64,000 nt of DNA, taken from contig NZ_JAHCTB010000002.1 of NCBI RefSeq assembly GCF_018476645.1, positions 604,712 through 668,711 on the forward strand, in the 5' to 3' direction. This document shows positions 27,331 through 37,320 of this stretch, in pieces (the stretch's first letter is position 1; every line of letters begins with the position of its first letter). The notes beneath the pieces were generated by a model. The model was not told the DNA's origin. It saw only the letters and a program-made list of their open reading frames with translations, and did no database searches. Origin of the DNA: Aequorivita echinoideorum. GTDB taxonomy: Bacteria > Bacteroidota > Bacteroidia > Flavobacteriales > Flavobacteriaceae. The translations under genes and the position numbers were made by a program.

Positions 27331-29643
27331 ATGGCAACTAAAAAAGCACCGAAAAAAACCAAAAAAGACAATAGCAACGCCAAGCACATACGGACATTCT
27401 GGAAATTGTTTGCAGGTTTTTTGGGAATAATTCTTCTCTTTTTCCTCTTGGCTTCTTGGGGCGTCTTCGGTAGTCTCCCAGATGAAACAAGCCTTGAAAA
27501 CCCAGAAAAAAATCTTGCGACTGAAATTGTTTCTTCAGACGGAAAAACCATTGGAAAATTTTATAAGGAAAACAGGACTCCTGTCCCCTTCGATTCACTG
27601 CCGGATCATTTGGTTAACGCGCTTATAGCAACTGAAGATGCCCGGTTTTACGACCACTCCGGTATTGATGGCAAAGGAACACTTCGCGCGGCCATCTTTT
27701 TGGGCTCACGCGGCGGGGCGAGTACTATAACGCAACAGTTGGCAAAACAACTTTTTACCGAACAAGTTTCAAGAAACATCATACAACGCGGACTTCAAAA
27801 AATAAAGGAATGGATTATCGCAACACGTCTGGAACGCCGTTACACAAAGGAAGAAATCATCACCATGTATTTCAATGAATATGATTTTGTGAACCAAGCC
27901 GTGGGGATTGAATCTGCCGCAAACATTTATTTTGATAAACCCCCAATGGCTCTCACCACGGTGGAATCTGCAACTTTGGTGGGAATGTTCAAAAATGCTT
28001 CACTTTATAACCCCATACGGAATGAGGAAGGCGTGAAAAACAGAAGAAATGTGGTTTTGGCACAAATGGAAAAGTACGGCTATATTTCTGAGAGCGTGAT
28101 GGATTCGTTACAGGCGCTTCCGCTGGAAATTAAATTTACCCCGCAAGGCCACGACGAAGGAAGCGCGACTTATTTTCGTGAATACGCCCGCAGTTTTATG
28201 GAAGACTGGATAAAGGAAAATCCGAAGCCCGACGGCAGCAAGTACAATATTTATCAAGACGGGTTAAAGGTCTATGTAACTATAGATAGTAAAATGCAGG
28301 AATATGCTGAAGAAGCCGTAAAAAAACACATGGCAAAGCTTCAAATTATATTTGATGAACAGAATGAAAATAACAAAACAGCACCTTTCCGGGATATTTC
28401 AGAAAAGGAAACCGAAGGTATTTTAAATTCCGCTATGCGAAAAAGTGATCGCTGGCGCGAAATGAAACAACAGGGAAAAGACGAGGATGAAATTATTGCG
28501 AGCTTCAACAAGAAAACCAAAATGCGCATCTTTTCATGGAAAGGGGATATTGATACGTTGATGACGCCTATGGACTCCATACGTTACCACAAATCAATAT
28601 TACAGGCCGCAATGATGTCCATGACCCCACAAACAGGTGAGGTTAAAGCTTGGGTGGGAGGCATCGATTACAAGCATTTTAAGTACGATATGGTAAAAAA
28701 GGGGAAAAGGCAAATAGGCTCTACCTTTAAACCATTTGTGTATGCCACGGCAATTGACCAAATGCACATGTCTCCCTGCGATACGCTTCCCAATACCTTA
28801 TATACCATCCCTTCCGGAAGACATAATTTAATTGAGCCCTGGACACCAAAAAATTCTGGTGGCACTTACGGTGGCATGGTAAATTTAAAATACGCGTTGG
28901 CCAATTCCATAAATACCATTACTGCCAGGTTGATTGACAGAGTTGGACCAAGACCGGTAATTGATTTGGTTCAAAAAATGGGCGTGGATACTGAAAAAAT
29001 GCCAGAAGTTCCTTCAATTGCTTTGGGAACGCCAGACGTTTCGGTATACGAAATGGTGGGCGCATACAGCACCTTTGCAAATGAGGGCGTATATGTAGAA
29101 CCGATTTTAATTCAAAGAATTGAAGATAAAAATGGCACCGTGCTCTACCAGAATGTTCCAAAAACAAAGGACGTAATAAGCAAAGAAACCGCATATGTAA
29201 CAGTCAGCCTCATGGAAGGTGTTACGCAATCTGGAACCGGAACCCGTTTGCGGGGCACGTGGGCAACTGGCTCTCCGGTTTACAAAAAAGCAATGACGGG
29301 CTACCCCTACGATTTCAAAAACCCGATTGCGGGTAAAACCGGTACAACACAGAATAATAGTGACGGTTGGTTTATGGGTATGGTTCCAAATTTAGTTACT
29401 GGAGTTTGGGTTGGAGGAGATGACCGCGCAACGCATTTCGGCTCAATTACCTATGGACAGGGGGCAACTATGGCGCTCCCTATTTGGGGAATGTATATGA
29501 AAAGTTGTTATGAAGACAAAGACCTGAACGTCTCCACGGCAAATTTCACGAAACCCGAAGAGCTTTCCATTGAAACGGATTGTGCCAAATGGCGTGAGGG
29601 CGCATCAGATATCGAGGGAATTCCGGATGAGTTTGATTTTTAA
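27331..29643 (+). CDS. Penicillin-binding protein 1A (bifunctional transglycosylase/transpeptidase)
   Basis: A 770-residue class A PBP. After a Lys-rich cytoplasmic start there is one membrane helix (about 28-50), then the GT51 glycosyltransferase domain with catalytic Glu in ATEDARFYDHSG and the GGASTITQQLAKQLF motif. The transpeptidase domain has GSTFKPF (SxxK), SIN (SxN) and GKTGTTQ (KTG). It polymerises and crosslinks peptidoglycan in the periplasm. It is 5 bases behind gldH and is followed by a terminator. Confidence 0.95.
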   Translation: MATKKAPKKTKKDNSNAKHIRTFWKLFAGFLGIILLFFLLASWGVFGSLPDETSLENPEKNLATEIVSSDGKTIGKFYKENRTPVPFDSLPDHLVNALIATEDARFYDHSGIDGKGTLRAAIFLGSRGGASTITQQLAKQLFTEQVSRNIIQRGLQKIKEWIIATRLERRYTKEEIITMYFNEYDFVNQAVGIESAANIYFDKPPMALTTVESATLVGMFKNASLYNPIRNEEGVKNRRNVVLAQMEKYGYISESVMDSLQALPLEIKFTPQGHDEGSATYFREYARSFMEDWIKENPKPDGSKYNIYQDGLKVYVTIDSKMQEYAEEAVKKHMAKLQIIFDEQNENNKTAPFRDISEKETEGILNSAMRKSDRWREMKQQGKDEDEIIASFNKKTKMRIFSWKGDIDTLMTPMDSIRYHKSILQAAMMSMTPQTGEVKAWVGGIDYKHFKYDMVKKGKRQIGSTFKPFVYATAIDQMHMSPCDTLPNTLYTIPSGRHNLIEPWTPKNSGGTYGGMVNLKYALANSINTITARLIDRVGPRPVIDLVQKMGVDTEKMPEVPSIALGTPDVSVYEMVGAYSTFANEGVYVEPILIQRIEDKNGTVLYQNVPKTKDVISKETAYVTVSLMEGVTQSGTGTRLRGTWATGSPVYKKAMTGYPYDFKNPIAGKTGTTQNNSDGWFMGMVPNLVTGVWVGGDDRATHFGSITYGQGATMALPIWGMYMKSCYEDKDLNVSTANFTKPEELSIETDCAKWREGASDIEGIPDEFDF

Positions 29644-29673
29644 CTTTATTTGAAATATTCAAAATAGACGAGA

Positions 29674-29700
29674 CCGTTTCAGCAATGAAGCGGTTTTTTT
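29674..29700 (+). terminator. Intrinsic terminator after pbp1A
   Basis: CCGTTTCA and TGAAGCGG arms (one G-T pair) with a short loop and a run of seven T. It lies 31 bases after the pbp1A stop. Confidence 0.75.
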
Positions 29701-29766
29701 ATGAAACAATTTTAGCTTCAAAAGGAACTCTGATTCAAATTTTGTATTTTTCAGAAAAATTAAAAA

Positions 29767-30465
29767 ATGATAAAAAAAACAGTTGAAAACGTTCGCGAGG
29801 CCTGTGCAGGTATTGAGGACGGAATGACTTTTATGCTCGGCGGTTTCGGTCTTTGCGGCATCCCCGAGAATATTATAGGTGAGCTCGTTCGCCGAAATGT
29901 CAAAGACATAACCTGCATCTCAAACAACGCGGGCGTGGACGATTTTGGCTTGGGACTGCTTCTGAAAAAACATCAGATTAGAAAAATGATATCGTCCTAT
30001 GTGGGTGAAAATGCCGAATTTGAACGCCAAATGTTGAGCGGTGAAATGGAAGTAGAATTAATTCCGCAGGGAACCTTGGCGCAACGCTGTGAGGCCGCCC
30101 GCAGCGGGATTCCGGCATTTTTCACACCGGCCGGTTACGGAACTGAAGTTGCGGAGGGCAAGGAAAGCCGGGAATTCCACGGAAAAATGCACGTTATGGA
30201 AAAAGCCTTTGAAGCAGATTTTTCATTCGTAAAGGCATGGAAGGGTGACGAAGCCGGAAATCTTATTTTCAAAGGAACCGCACGAAATTTTAACCCAGCA
30301 ATGTGCGGCGCTGGCAAAATTACCGTTGCCGAAGTAGAGGAACTTGTGCCCGCAGGTACGCTTGACCCCAACCACATCCACATTCCAGGAATTTTTGTTC
30401 AAAGAATATTTAAAGGTGAACGGTACGAAAAACGTATTGAACAACGTACGGTACGAAAAAGATAA
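29767..30465 (+). CDS. scoA: 3-oxoacid CoA-transferase subunit A
   Basis: A 232-residue family I CoA-transferase alpha subunit. It has [13 protein letters not shown] near the N-terminus, [27 protein letters not shown] and the C-terminal [16 protein letters not shown] block. With subunit B it moves CoA from succinyl-CoA to acetoacetate, feeding ketone-body or amino-acid carbon into the TCA cycle. Subunit B follows after a 91-base gap. Confidence 0.93.
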   Translation: MIKKTVENVREACAGIEDGMTFMLGGFGLCGIPENIIGELVRRNVKDITCISNNAGVDDFGLGLLLKKHQIRKMISSYVGENAEFERQMLSGEMEVELIPQGTLAQRCEAARSGIPAFFTPAGYGTEVAEGKESREFHGKMHVMEKAFEADFSFVKAWKGDEAGNLIFKGTARNFNPAMCGAGKITVAEVEELVPAGTLDPNHIHIPGIFVQRIFKGERYEKRIEQRTVRKR

Positions 30466-30556
30466 TTTGAAGAAATTATTATTTCGAGTAAAAAAATAAA
30501 CTAAATCGAATGGTAAAATTGTCAGATTTATCCATTTTAAAATATTCAAATTAAAT

Positions 30557-31213
30557 ATGGCGCTTTCAAAAGAACAAATAGCACAACGAATTGCAAAGGA
30601 AGTTAAGGATGGATACTACGTAAACCTTGGTATTGGAATTCCCACGCTGGTCGCCAATTTTGTACGCGGTGATATAAGTGTAGAATTTCAAAGCGAAAAT
30701 GGGATTTTGGGGATGGGCCCATTTCCGTTTGAAGGCGAAGAAGATGCAGATTTGATAAACGCTGGAAAGCAAACGATAACGGCTTTGCCGGGTGCCTCCT
30801 TTTTTGATTCGGCAATGAGTTTTGGGATGATACGTGGTCAACACGTGGATCTCACAATCCTGGGCGCAATGGAAGTTTCGCAAAATGGAGATATTGCCAA
30901 TTGGAAAATCCCCGGCAAACTGGTAAAGGGAATGGGTGGCGCGATGGACCTGGTTGCTTCTGCCGAGAATATAATTGTAGCGATGATGCATACCAACCGC
31001 GAGGGAGAGTCTAAACTTTTGAAATCCTGCAGTCTTCCTTTGACCGGTGTTAAATGCGTGAAAAAAATTGTGAGCAATCTTGCGGTATTGGAAATTATCG
31101 ACGGAAAATTTCATCTTTTGGAACGCGCACCTGGAGTATCTGTGGAAGAAATTAAACAGGCAACTGAAGGCGATTTAGTTATCGATGGTGAAATTCCAGA
31201 AATGAATTTATAA
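30557..31213 (+). CDS. scoB: 3-oxoacid CoA-transferase subunit B
   Basis: A 218-residue beta subunit. The nucleotide-like loop VNLGIGIPTLV and the catalytic Glu in SENGILGMGP (about 49-58) are visible; that Glu forms the glutamyl-CoA thioester intermediate. LLKSCSLPLTGVKCV and APGVSVEEI close the domain as in the family. It is followed by an intrinsic terminator at 31237. Confidence 0.94.
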   Translation: MALSKEQIAQRIAKEVKDGYYVNLGIGIPTLVANFVRGDISVEFQSENGILGMGPFPFEGEEDADLINAGKQTITALPGASFFDSAMSFGMIRGQHVDLTILGAMEVSQNGDIANWKIPGKLVKGMGGAMDLVASAENIIVAMMHTNREGESKLLKSCSLPLTGVKCVKKIVSNLAVLEIIDGKFHLLERAPGVSVEEIKQATEGDLVIDGEIPEMNL

Positions 31214-31236
31214 ACATTTTTTAGCAAACTTAAACA

Positions 31237-31265
31237 AACCACTGATAAATTTCAGTGGTTTTTTA
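31237..31265 (+). terminator. Intrinsic terminator after scoB
   Basis: CCACTGA and TCAGTGG arms around a short A/T loop, followed by TTTTTTATT. It ends the scoAB transcript. Confidence 0.8.
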
Positions 31266-31325
31266 TTGCCAAAAATAGCCAAAATTATAATAAATGTTAA
31301 AGTTTAGTGTATTTAATCGAATTTA

Positions 31326-31354
31326 TTGACACTTTATCTGGTTATTTAAATTTT
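31326..31354 (+). promoter_or_regulatory. Candidate promoter of the 29-codon gene
   Basis: TTG at 31326-31328 and TAAATTTT at 31347-31354 are 18 bases apart, matching the flavobacterial promoter layout except for the last base. It lies 44 bases upstream of the small ORF and after the scoB terminator. Confidence 0.45.
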
Positions 31355-31398
31355 CCTCCGCATCTTAGCAGTCCCAAATCTTACCAACTTAACCTCAT

Positions 31399-31488
31399 AT
31401 GAAAAGAGCAGTTAGATCATTGAAAAGCACAGTTGAATTATTGCAGAACGTTATGTTCATCGTTAAAAAAGTTTTTCAACTGGTCTAA
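31399..31488 (+). CDS. Candidate 29-residue small protein
   Basis: ATG at 31399 to TAA at 31486. The peptide begins MKRAVRSLKSTVELLQ, continues with NVMFIVKKVFQLV, and is predicted to be one basic amphipathic helix. It has its own candidate promoter and is followed by a strong terminator at 31548, so this 387-base gap holds a complete small transcription unit. The product could equally be a small RNA of about 200 bases with an incidental ORF. No homologue is recognised. Confidence 0.45.
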   Translation: MKRAVRSLKSTVELLQNVMFIVKKVFQLV

Positions 31489-31547
31489 TTCCTTTTTATG
31501 GTTGTTTATGCCCCAAATCTGTTATAAAAACAGATACTAAAGTAAAG

Positions 31548-31580
31548 CCCGTTCTTAGTGAGGTTAGAACGGGTTTTTTA
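31548..31580 (+). terminator. Intrinsic terminator of the small transcription unit
   Basis: A perfect 8-bp stem (CCCGTTCT and AGAACGGG) with a 10-base loop, then TTTTTTA. It lies 60 bases after the 29-codon ORF and directly before the convergent ABC ATPase gene. Confidence 0.8.
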
Positions 31581-31600
31581 TTTTCAATATTTTGATTCGA

Positions 31601-33289
31601 TCAAATTCCCTTCGGAATGGCAGAAATCAATCTTTTGGTGTATTCCCGCTGCGGATTTTCATAAATTTCATCTGCATCGCCCAATTCTTCAATCTTGCCT
31701 TTATTCATTACCAATAATTGATCGGCCATATATTTTACCACCGCAAGATCGTGCGATATAAATATATATGTGAAGCCAAAATCTTCCTTCAAACTGTTCA
31801 AAAGATTGAGAACTTGTGCCTGCACCGAAATGTCCAATGCCGAAACAGACTCATCACAAATAACGAGTTTGGGCTGTACGGCAATCGTTCGTGCAATACC
31901 CACGCGTTGTCTTTGACCGCCGGAAAGCTCATGCGGATATCGGTAAAAATAACTTTCATCCAGGCCAACCCTGCTTAAAAGCGTAAGTACACTTTCCTTT
32001 CTCTCTTTTCTATTTTTCGCCAGTTTGTGGACCTCCATCGGTTCCATCAATGATTCCCCAATCATAATCCTAGGATTTAGGGAAGAATAGGGATCCTGAA
32101 AAATAATCTGTATTTCTTTTCGTAAGTTTCTTATCTCTTTCTTTGAAAGCGTAGTTAGTTCCCTGCCCCTGTATTTTATACTTCCGGCAGAAGCCTTTTC
32201 AAGTTGCAAAATAGTTCTTCCCAAAGTTGATTTTCCGCAGCCGGATTCACCAACTAGACCCAGAGTTTCACCTTCAAAAACTTTAAACGAGACATCATTT
32301 ACCGCTTTTATTTTTTCTTTTTTACGGAATAAACCAGCATTGCTGAAATATTTCTTTTCCAGATTGGTTATTTCCAGAATAGGCGTTTGGGTATAAATTT
32401 GCTTATGCCTTTTGGCACGCATAACGGGGCTCACAATCTTTTTTTTGAACGAATTATCGGCAATGGATGCAATGGTTGGCAATTTTTCCAGCCGAACATC
32501 GAGTGCCGGACGTGATGCCAAAAGTGCCTGTGTATAATTGGCTTGCGGATTTTTAAAAATTTCTTCTGAAGTCGCTATTTCCTCAACATCGCCTTTGTAC
32601 ATAACCACCACCCTATCCGCAATTTCAGAGACCAGATTGAGATCGTGTGAAATAAAAAGCAAGCCCATCTTTGTTTCGCGCTGAAGATTTTTCAAAAGTA
32701 AAATTATTTCCTTTTGTACTGTAACGTCCAGTGCCGTTGTGGGCTCATCTGCAATCAATAGTTTCGGTTTGCAGGCAATGGCCATCGCAATCATCACGCG
32801 CTGCATTTGCCCACCACTTATCTGGTGCGGGTAACTTTTGTAAATTTCCCGAGGTCGCGGCAGTTTTACCTTTTCAAAAAGGGAAACAGTTTCTTTTTTT
32901 GCTTCGGAAGCATTCATCTTTAAATGCTGTTTCAGGATTTCCGAAACTTGATATCCACACGTAAGTGATGGATTCAATGCACTCATCGGTTCTTGAAAAA
33001 TCATTGCAATTTCCTTTCCCCGAATTTTTCGGAAGGCTTTTTCTTTTAAAGAAAGTAATTGTTGTCCTTCAAAAGTAATTGCTCCATTTATTTGAGCATT
33101 TTTCTTTGGAAGTAAGCCTATTATCGCTAATGAGGTAACTGATTTGCCGGAACCGGACTCGCCAACAATTCCTACAATTTCATTCTCATAAATATTAAAT
33201 GAAATAGAATGCAATACTTCTACTTGCTTCTTTTTTGTTCCAAAGCTTATGCTCAAATTTTCAACTGAAAGTAAAAGGTTGTTCTGCAT
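31601..33289 (-). CDS. Oligopeptide/dipeptide ABC transporter ATP-binding protein, two fused ATPase domains
   Basis: A 562-residue protein carrying two nucleotide-binding domains in tandem. The first (about 1-290) has [17 protein letters not shown] and [12 protein letters not shown]. The second (about 300-562) has [17 protein letters not shown] and [12 protein letters not shown]. Both end with the oligopeptide transporter C-terminal pattern ([20 protein letters not shown]). This is the DppD-DppF type fusion (YejF-like) that powers peptide import. No permease or binding-protein gene is adjacent. Confidence 0.93.
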   Translation of the reverse strand: MQNNLLLSVENLSISFGTKKKQVEVLHSISFNIYENEIVGIVGESGSGKSVTSLAIIGLLPKKNAQINGAITFEGQQLLSLKEKAFRKIRGKEIAMIFQEPMSALNPSLTCGYQVSEILKQHLKMNASEAKKETVSLFEKVKLPRPREIYKSYPHQISGGQMQRVMIAMAIACKPKLLIADEPTTALDVTVQKEIILLLKNLQRETKMGLLFISHDLNLVSEIADRVVVMYKGDVEEIATSEEIFKNPQANYTQALLASRPALDVRLEKLPTIASIADNSFKKKIVSPVMRAKRHKQIYTQTPILEITNLEKKYFSNAGLFRKKEKIKAVNDVSFKVFEGETLGLVGESGCGKSTLGRTILQLEKASAGSIKYRGRELTTLSKKEIRNLRKEIQIIFQDPYSSLNPRIMIGESLMEPMEVHKLAKNRKERKESVLTLLSRVGLDESYFYRYPHELSGGQRQRVGIARTIAVQPKLVICDESVSALDISVQAQVLNLLNSLKEDFGFTYIFISHDLAVVKYMADQLLVMNKGKIEELGDADEIYENPQREYTKRLISAIPKGI

Positions 33290-33377
33290 TGTTCCAAAGA
33301 TAAATGGAATTTACATTACAGTTTTATGAAACTTCAACAATAAGTAAATATAAATAATACCCAATTGTCGAAATTAT

Positions 33378-33406
33378 TTGTTGTTTAACGGAATTTTTGT
33401 AATTTG
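33378..33406 (+). promoter_or_regulatory. Candidate promoter of the subtilase gene
   Basis: TTG at 33378-33380 and TAATTTG at 33400-33406 with 19 bases between. This is close to the flavobacterial consensus. The leader to the ATG at 33453 would be about 40 bases. Confidence 0.4.
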
Positions 33407-33452
33407 TTATGCATAATTTAACATATTCATTAATTCTTTAACAAACTTATTT

Positions 33453-36400
33453 ATGAAGACAAGTAACTTTAAAATGAAAGGGAAAATTTTCCTTTTACTA
33501 TTCCTTATTTCTGGAATGGCATTTTCGCAAACCGAAAGCGAAAGAGAGCAAATTACAAGTCGCTATAATCTGGCAGACTTGAACGCTCTTGAAAATAGGT
33601 TATCAGCGAAAAACCAACAACAGAAAAACATTGCCCGTACCGAAGCGCAACGCCGTAATATCCCCAATACGGTAGCTTTACCAGACGGCGGTTTTGCTGA
33701 ACTTCAATACATTGCTGAAGATGGTAGTCCTATCTACTATCGTACCTTCAATGTAAGTGCGGCAATATCTACACGCGCCAATTATTTGAACAGCGGTGGC
33801 GGCCTTGGCCTAACGGTGGACGGGCAAAATATGACAGCCTACGTGTGGGATGGCGGTCACGCGCGTGTAACGCACCAAGAGTATGACGGTACTGGTGGAA
33901 ACAACCGCGTGACCGTAGAAGATGCCGCTTCAGAAGGTGGCACCCAATTGAACTTTCACGCAGCCCACGTAACTGGTACAATAGCCGCATCTGGCGTTCA
34001 AGCTAATGCAAAAGGGATGGCCCCACAATCCCGCGTAAGAGGCTATATGTGGAATAATGATATTGCTGAGGCCACTTCGGCGGCAGCTAATGGAATGTTG
34101 CTTTCAAACCACAGTTATGGATACAGATCAGATTTGGTTCCTGATTACTATTTTGGGGCATACATTACGGAATCCCGCGATTGGGACCAGCTTATGTACA
34201 ACGCTCCCTACTATCTAATGGTAGTGGCAGCTGGAAATGATGGAAATACCAATTACAATGGAAATCCACTGAACGGAAATAGCGCCTATGATAAACTTAC
34301 CGGGCATTCCACATCTAAAAATAATTTGGTAGTAGCCAATGCAAATGATGCAAATATTAACGGAAGTGGAAACCTCGTAAGCGTAAGCATTAATAGTTCA
34401 AGCAGTGAGGGCCCTACGGATGACCTTCGTATAAAACCGGATATTACTGGAAATGGAACTTCCGTAACATCAACCTATGAAACCAGTGATAGTGCCTATG
34501 GTACCATAACCGGTACCTCAATGGCCTCACCCAACGTTACCGGAACATTATTACTTCTTCAGCAACACCATAATAATGTAAATGGAAATTATATGCGGGC
34601 AAGTACCTTAAAAGGCTTGGCCATGCATACTGCGGACGATGCCGGACCTACAGGCCCAGATGCCGTATATGGTTGGGGACTTCTGAATGCAAAACGTGCC
34701 GCAGAAACCATTACAGCTGAAGGAACAAATTCAAAAATAGATGAATTGACGCTTTCTGCTGGACAAACATATACCATAACCGTAAATTCTGACGGAATCA
34801 ACAAATTAATGGCTTCCATTTCCTGGACGGATGTTCCAGGGGTAGCCACAACGCAAGCCAATTCGTCAACCCCACGTTTGGTAAACGATTTGGATATTCG
34901 CGTAACCAAGGGAGGAACTACTTTTATGCCATATAGATTAACATCCATTACAAGCAATGGCACAGGCGACAACAATGTTGATCCTTTTGAAAGAATTGAT
35001 GTTTCTGGCGCGTCAGGTACGTATACTATTACCGTAACCCATAAAGGCTCTTTAAGTGGTGGCAGTCAAAATTTCAGCTTAATTATAACAGGTATCACAG
35101 ACGAGGCTGCGGTGTGTCAGGCAATAACCCCTTCAGATGTGAATGTTTCCGGAGTTGGTTCAAATTCAGCAATTGTACAATGGGATGCCGTAGCAGGCGC
35201 TACATACGATGTACGCTATCGCCCAACTGGCTCTTCAACTTGGATAACGCAAGCTGCGAGCAGCACTTCTTCAACGCTCAATGGCCTTAATCCAGAAACC
35301 GGATATGAAGTTCAAGTGCGAAGCAAATGCAATGATGGCAGCACATCCACCTATTCAGCTTCGGTTAATTTTACAACTACTTCGGTGCAGTTATCGTATT
35401 GCGCTTCAAAAGGAAACAATGTAAATGATGAATACATTGGGCGCGTACAAATGGGTACGATAAATAATCCGTCTGGCTCTGGAAATGGTTATTCAGATTT
35501 TACAAATATCAATACAGCACTAAGCAAAAACAGCAGCGTTTCCATTACCATTACCCCTACTTGGACTGGAACTGTTTATGCCGAAGGATATTCGGTATGG
35601 GTAGATTATAACCAAAACGGAAGTTTTACCGATGCCGGTGAACAAGTTTGGACCCAGGCCCCGACGACGAGCGCCACCGTTACCGGTAGTTTTACAATTC
35701 CTGCCACTGCCCTGGACGGCAATACACGGATGCGTGTTTCAATGAAATATAACGGAATTCCAACCTCTTGTGAATCTTTCAGTTATGGGGAAGTCGAAGA
35801 CTATACCATAAACCTGGGAGGTGGCGATACGCAGGCGCCTAGCAATCCATCAAATTTGGTCGCATCAAATATTACCCAAACTACCCTAACCCTCTCTTGG
35901 AATGCCTCCTCCGATAATATTGGCGTGACTGGATATGATGTTTTCCAAGGCAATACAAACCTGGGAACCGTAGCATCAACTTCGGCGAACATCACTGGAT
36001 TGACGGCTTCAACAGCATATTCATTTAAAGTAAGGGCAAAAGATGCCGCTGGCAACACTTCTGGTTTCAGTAATATTGTAAATGTTAGCACGCCAGGCGC
36101 GAGCGTGAATTATTGTGCTTCCTCAGGAAATGACTCCAGCTACGAATGGATTGATCTGGTTCGTTTAAATAATTTGAATAACCCTTCGGGCAACGACGGT
36201 GGCTACAGAGATAATACCAATTTATCGGCTAATGTGAATTACGGCTCAAACACGATTCAATTGAGTGCAGGATTCGCAAGTTCCAGCTACCGCGAATACT
36301 GGAAAGTTTGGATTGATTATAACCGAAATGGCACGTTTGAGTCAAACGAATTGGTTGTAAATTTCAATTCTACTAGTAGCGGAACCCTAAGCCGAAGCTT

Positions 36401-36800
36401 TACGGTTCCCACTTCTGCATTGGCTGGACCTACAAGAATGCGGGTTTCTATGAAATATAATAGCGGTCAAACTGCCTGCGAAACATTCAGCTATGGAGAA
36501 GTTGAAGATTATACTGTGAATATTGGTACAAACCCTACCCAGATGGCGACCTCTAATGGCAATACTTTTGAAAATTTAAAAATGACAATTTATCCGAACC
36601 CTGTGAAAGGCGATATTCTTAATATTTCAATCATGAATGCAGACGCAACCGATTATGTGCTCTACAATCTAGTAGGGCAAATAGTTGGTAAAGGTGCGTT
36701 TACTGAAAGCATGGACGTTTCACAATTACAGGCCGGCGTTTATATTCTTGAAGTTAGAACCCAACAAAACAAATTTGTACAACGATTTATTAAAGAGTAA
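33453..36800 (+). CDS. Secreted S8 subtilisin-like protease with FN3, GEVED domains and T9SS sorting signal
   Basis: A 1115-residue extracellular protease with a signal peptide ending about residue 25. The S8 domain spans about 70-430 with the catalytic triad Asp133 (VWDGG), His169 (FHAAHVTGT) and Ser356 (GTSMASP). A jelly-roll P-like domain (about 430-550) follows, then two fibronectin type III domains and two GEVED domains, each ending in SYGEVEDYT. The last 75 residues (TIYPNPVKGDIL ... GVYILEV ... FVQRFIKE) are a type A type IX secretion signal, removed on export. It is probably a nutrient-scavenging protease. Confidence 0.95.
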   Translation: MKTSNFKMKGKIFLLLFLISGMAFSQTESEREQITSRYNLADLNALENRLSAKNQQQKNIARTEAQRRNIPNTVALPDGGFAELQYIAEDGSPIYYRTFNVSAAISTRANYLNSGGGLGLTVDGQNMTAYVWDGGHARVTHQEYDGTGGNNRVTVEDAASEGGTQLNFHAAHVTGTIAASGVQANAKGMAPQSRVRGYMWNNDIAEATSAAANGMLLSNHSYGYRSDLVPDYYFGAYITESRDWDQLMYNAPYYLMVVAAGNDGNTNYNGNPLNGNSAYDKLTGHSTSKNNLVVANANDANINGSGNLVSVSINSSSSEGPTDDLRIKPDITGNGTSVTSTYETSDSAYGTITGTSMASPNVTGTLLLLQQHHNNVNGNYMRASTLKGLAMHTADDAGPTGPDAVYGWGLLNAKRAAETITAEGTNSKIDELTLSAGQTYTITVNSDGINKLMASISWTDVPGVATTQANSSTPRLVNDLDIRVTKGGTTFMPYRLTSITSNGTGDNNVDPFERIDVSGASGTYTITVTHKGSLSGGSQNFSLIITGITDEAAVCQAITPSDVNVSGVGSNSAIVQWDAVAGATYDVRYRPTGSSTWITQAASSTSSTLNGLNPETGYEVQVRSKCNDGSTSTYSASVNFTTTSVQLSYCASKGNNVNDEYIGRVQMGTINNPSGSGNGYSDFTNINTALSKNSSVSITITPTWTGTVYAEGYSVWVDYNQNGSFTDAGEQVWTQAPTTSATVTGSFTIPATALDGNTRMRVSMKYNGIPTSCESFSYGEVEDYTINLGGGDTQAPSNPSNLVASNITQTTLTLSWNASSDNIGVTGYDVFQGNTNLGTVASTSANITGLTASTAYSFKVRAKDAAGNTSGFSNIVNVSTPGASVNYCASSGNDSSYEWIDLVRLNNLNNPSGNDGGYRDNTNLSANVNYGSNTIQLSAGFASSSYREYWKVWIDYNRNGTFESNELVVNFNSTSSGTLSRSFTVPTSALAGPTRMRVSMKYNSGQTACETFSYGEVEDYTVNIGTNPTQMATSNGNTFENLKMTIYPNPVKGDILNISIMNADATDYVLYNLVGQIVGKGAFTESMDVSQLQAGVYILEVRTQQNKFVQRFIKE

Positions 36801-36823
36801 CCCATTAATTTTTAATTATGAAA

Positions 36824-36853
36824 AAACCCGTTTCAATTAAATGAAACGGGTTT
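36824..36853 (+). terminator. Bidirectional intrinsic terminator
   Basis: AACCCGTTTCA and TGAAACGGGTT form a perfect 11-bp stem with a 7-base loop; A6 precedes it and a T-rich stretch follows. It lies between the convergent subtilase gene and the lipoprotein gene. Confidence 0.8.
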
Positions 36854-36876
36854 CGTTTTTTAGGTAATTTTAAAAT

Positions 36877-37269
36877 CTACAACGGCGCACCCACTGCAAT
36901 ATCACAACGATGACCGGGCTGTCCGTGTGGAGGGTTTACATTACTGTTAGTTGTTGTGTTAGTAGCAGGAGTTTGGGATTGTGCCTGTTGGGCATTTCCG
37001 CCATTCAATGGCGCTCCAACCGCTATATCGCAACGATGGCCTGGCTGACCGTGTGGCGGATTGAGCCCATCTTGTGTTGTACTTGACGCTGAATTTGCTG
37101 ATGGCGAAACTTGTTCCAGCGCGGCTTTATTCTGCTCGAGTGTAAATTCTGTTGGTCCGGCGGGCGTTGCTTCCTTTTCCACTTTGTCATTGCAGGAAAT
37201 CAAAAAAGCTAGCATCGCAACCAATGGAAGCATGAAATATTTAAAGGAATTTTTTGTTGAATTTTTCAT
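36877..37269 (-). CDS. Lipoprotein with duplicated PPHGQPGHRCDIAVGAPL motif
   Basis: A 130-residue protein. The lipoprotein signal ends at Cys26 (LAFLISC). A Glu/Ala-rich stretch (27-60) is followed by two identical 19-residue motifs at 70-88 and 112-130, the second ending the protein, joined by a Gln/Thr/Asn linker. At DNA level the two copies differ at about eleven third-codon positions, so the peptide is kept by selection and not by recent duplication. The paired His and single Cys could bind metal. I know of no assigned function. Confidence 0.8.
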   Translation of the reverse strand: MKNSTKNSFKYFMLPLVAMLAFLISCNDKVEKEATPAGPTEFTLEQNKAALEQVSPSANSASSTTQDGLNPPHGQPGHRCDIAVGAPLNGGNAQQAQSQTPATNTTTNSNVNPPHGQPGHRCDIAVGAPL

Positions 37270-37320
37270 AGCGAATCACTTTAGAGTATTGGGTAAAGCT
37301 ACTCATTTTATTTCGAAAAT

